A program made the position numbers and the translations under genes. Under the pieces are notes generated by a model. That model saw nothing but the letters and a program-made list of their open reading frames with translations, did not search any database and had not been told where the DNA came from. A stretch of 47,226 bases of DNA from Saccoglossus kowalevskii (Eukaryota > Hemichordata > Enteropneusta > Harrimaniidae), in contig NW_003115952.1 of the NCBI RefSeq assembly GCF_000003605.2, forward strand, positions 67,455-114,680. Direction: 5' to 3'. Position 1 is the stretch's first letter. The number at the start of each line of letters is the position of its first letter. Below are positions 46,401 to 47,226 of the stretch, piece after piece.

Positions 46401-46536
46401 TAAGAAACAAGTTGAACAGCACAACTTACTATTTCAACTTCTTTTTGTGCAGCTTCCGGTGTGCAGACAATACACCGTTTATTGTCGTGTCCTGTTAAAC
46501 CACTGTTCAGATCATCTGATAAAAGCTGATGAAGAG
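43417..46536 (-). CDS. TBC1D23: TBC1D23, last five exons (3' part of the gene)
   Basis: TBC1D23 bridges golgin-bearing trans-Golgi membranes and endosomal vesicles through the FAM21/WASH complex. It has a catalytically inactive TBC domain, a rhodanese-like domain and a C-terminal PH-like domain. Exons seen, 5' to 3': 46536-46430, 46306-46170, 45836-45754, 44420-44285 and 43693-43417; all have GT...AG borders and agreeing phases. The TBC and rhodanese parts lie beyond the right edge. The second exon has the basic KLTSTFKSKSATVKEKM linker; the third has VSSHDTGKPYRGVKPVF; the fourth has an acidic stretch then IETWLKKSDVKY; the fifth has VKITSKKRHPELITFRYG and ends QIMKVLDALST, close to human QIMKVLDALES. 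The match to the human C-terminal domain is very strong. An intron carries a 138-bp tandem duplication and a TA-flanked MITE. Confidence 0.96.
43736..43943 (+). mobile_element. TA-flanked MITE, copy 3 (208 bp)
   Basis: Starts ccgtagaatactttattttt and ends aataaagtattccacag, with TA on both sides. Same family as copies 1, 2 and 4. It begins about 40 bp upstream, in transcript sense, of the final TBC1D23 exon. Confidence 0.85.
44635..44912. repeat. 138-bp tandem duplication in a TBC1D23 intron
   Basis: gcagtgaaaatttcacaggg near 44646 recurs near 44784, and tgctcagaaacaccat recurs as well. The second copy has an extra 21-bp insert (gtatgtcctaaagacatggg and g). Confidence 0.85.
45084..45098 (-). 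promoter_or_regulatory. CTCF-like motif
   Basis: Minus strand CCTCTAGAGGGCGCA matches the CTCF core at 13 of 15 positions. It lies in a TBC1D23 intron and faces the plus-strand sites at 4220 and 35940. Confidence 0.35.
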
Positions 46537-46807
46537 CTGAATATGAAACAAAGTTTTGTTAACACATTAACTGCTGATGTCCTTTTTTCTTATTGATTTT
46601 GGTATCTCTGTGGAAGCTTTCAGCAGATGATGTTTTAACTACTAGTACATTGAAAACCACTGCCAGATGTAGAATGTTTTATTTACAGTGGCCTATTGTA
46701 TTGTTAATACTGGCCAAACTGGACAGTATTTTTTCTAATAAATAGAACATTGATAGTAGGTAATCATATTGTTTGGTAATTATTCACTATTCTCAATTAG
46801 TTCTTAT

Positions 46808-47226
46808 ACCGTATTTATCCGGGTATAGGCCCAGGGTTCTGAACATGGAAAATTGCCAAAAAGAAGGGGTGGGCGTTTGCCAGGAGATCCCCGGCAAAAA
46901 AAACGAAAATTCCCCAAAATTGACAACACGCAGATCGAACTACGGCAGGGAATAGAACGGCAAATCACAGTCCCTCCATCACAGGGACTGTGGGCAAATG
47001 AAAACATGCAACGAAAATAACTGAACAATATGCAACACTAGAAGTAAAACAAAAATAATGTACCGTACTGCTTATAATGTGACAAATAAACCAGAAATAA
47101 TAAAAATCGACAGTGAGAAATCATCTGAATTAGGATTTTCCCCGCCAACAAACACGCCCAATACGCGTGAACTCAAAATGAATTAAAATGTCAGAGGTTG
47201 AACTGTGTAAAATGATTTCCGGTCTT
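46808..47226. repeat. Edge of a dispersed repeat (unclassified)
   Basis: Begins accgtatttatccgggtata followed by ggccc, a terminus style seen in many invertebrate DNA transposons. The block is GC-richer than its surroundings, contains an inner palindrome (cagtccc...gggactg at 46969-46991), and continues past the window edge. It lies in a TBC1D23 intron. Confidence 0.4.

Overview
This is a window of animal nuclear DNA. It is AT-rich, its genes are broken up by introns of about 0.1-2 kb with GT...AG borders, and it is full of microsatellites, minisatellites and small inverted-repeat DNA transposons. The genes are typical of a bilaterian: a ciliary transport gene, a TRIM-NHL gene whose coding region is a single exon, a lysosomal-type amidohydrolase and a Golgi tether. 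Taken together this suggests a marine invertebrate (amphioxus, hemichordate or lophotrochozoan grade). The sequence alone does not settle the species.

Layout. 1-3535: two related 49-bp minisatellite arrays, split by an AT microsatellite. 3541-11160: no recognisable gene, three transposon remnants and a CTCF-like site. 11167-17586 (minus): complete nine-exon IFT57, 417 aa. 18092-22980 (plus): a seven-exon gene that joins an RRM to a complete TatD-type metal-dependent nuclease, 426 aa; it starts about 0.5 kb from IFT57, head to head. 22981-27580: intergenic, with a TTAA-flanked element. 27686-29563 (plus): TRIM-NHL E3 ligase of 625 aa ending in a CaaX prenylation motif. 31604-39641 (plus): nine-exon glycosylasparaginase-like (AGA family) gene, 292 aa, without a visible signal peptide. 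One of its introns holds a Tigger-type transposon interrupted by an assembly gap. 39642-43416: intergenic between convergent genes. 43417-46536 (minus): last five exons of TBC1D23. 46808 to the end: edge of a dispersed repeat.

The genes do not form an operon or pathway. IFT57 acts in cilia, TBC1D23 in endosome-to-Golgi tethering, AGA in glycoprotein breakdown, TRIM-NHL in ubiquitin or RNA regulation, and the RRM-TatD protein probably in nucleic-acid processing. The linkage of IFT57 and TBC1D23 may be an old bilaterian one, since both lie on human 3q. The observations most worth a second look are the RRM-TatD fusion, the CaaX box on a TRIM-NHL protein, the AGA-like protein with no visible signal and a short alpha-subunit region, a mutator-like inverted-repeat element with a perfect 10-bp target duplication in an IFT57 intron, and two families of small DNA transposons with several local copies. 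I see no CRISPR array, rRNA, tRNA or clear viral fossil.
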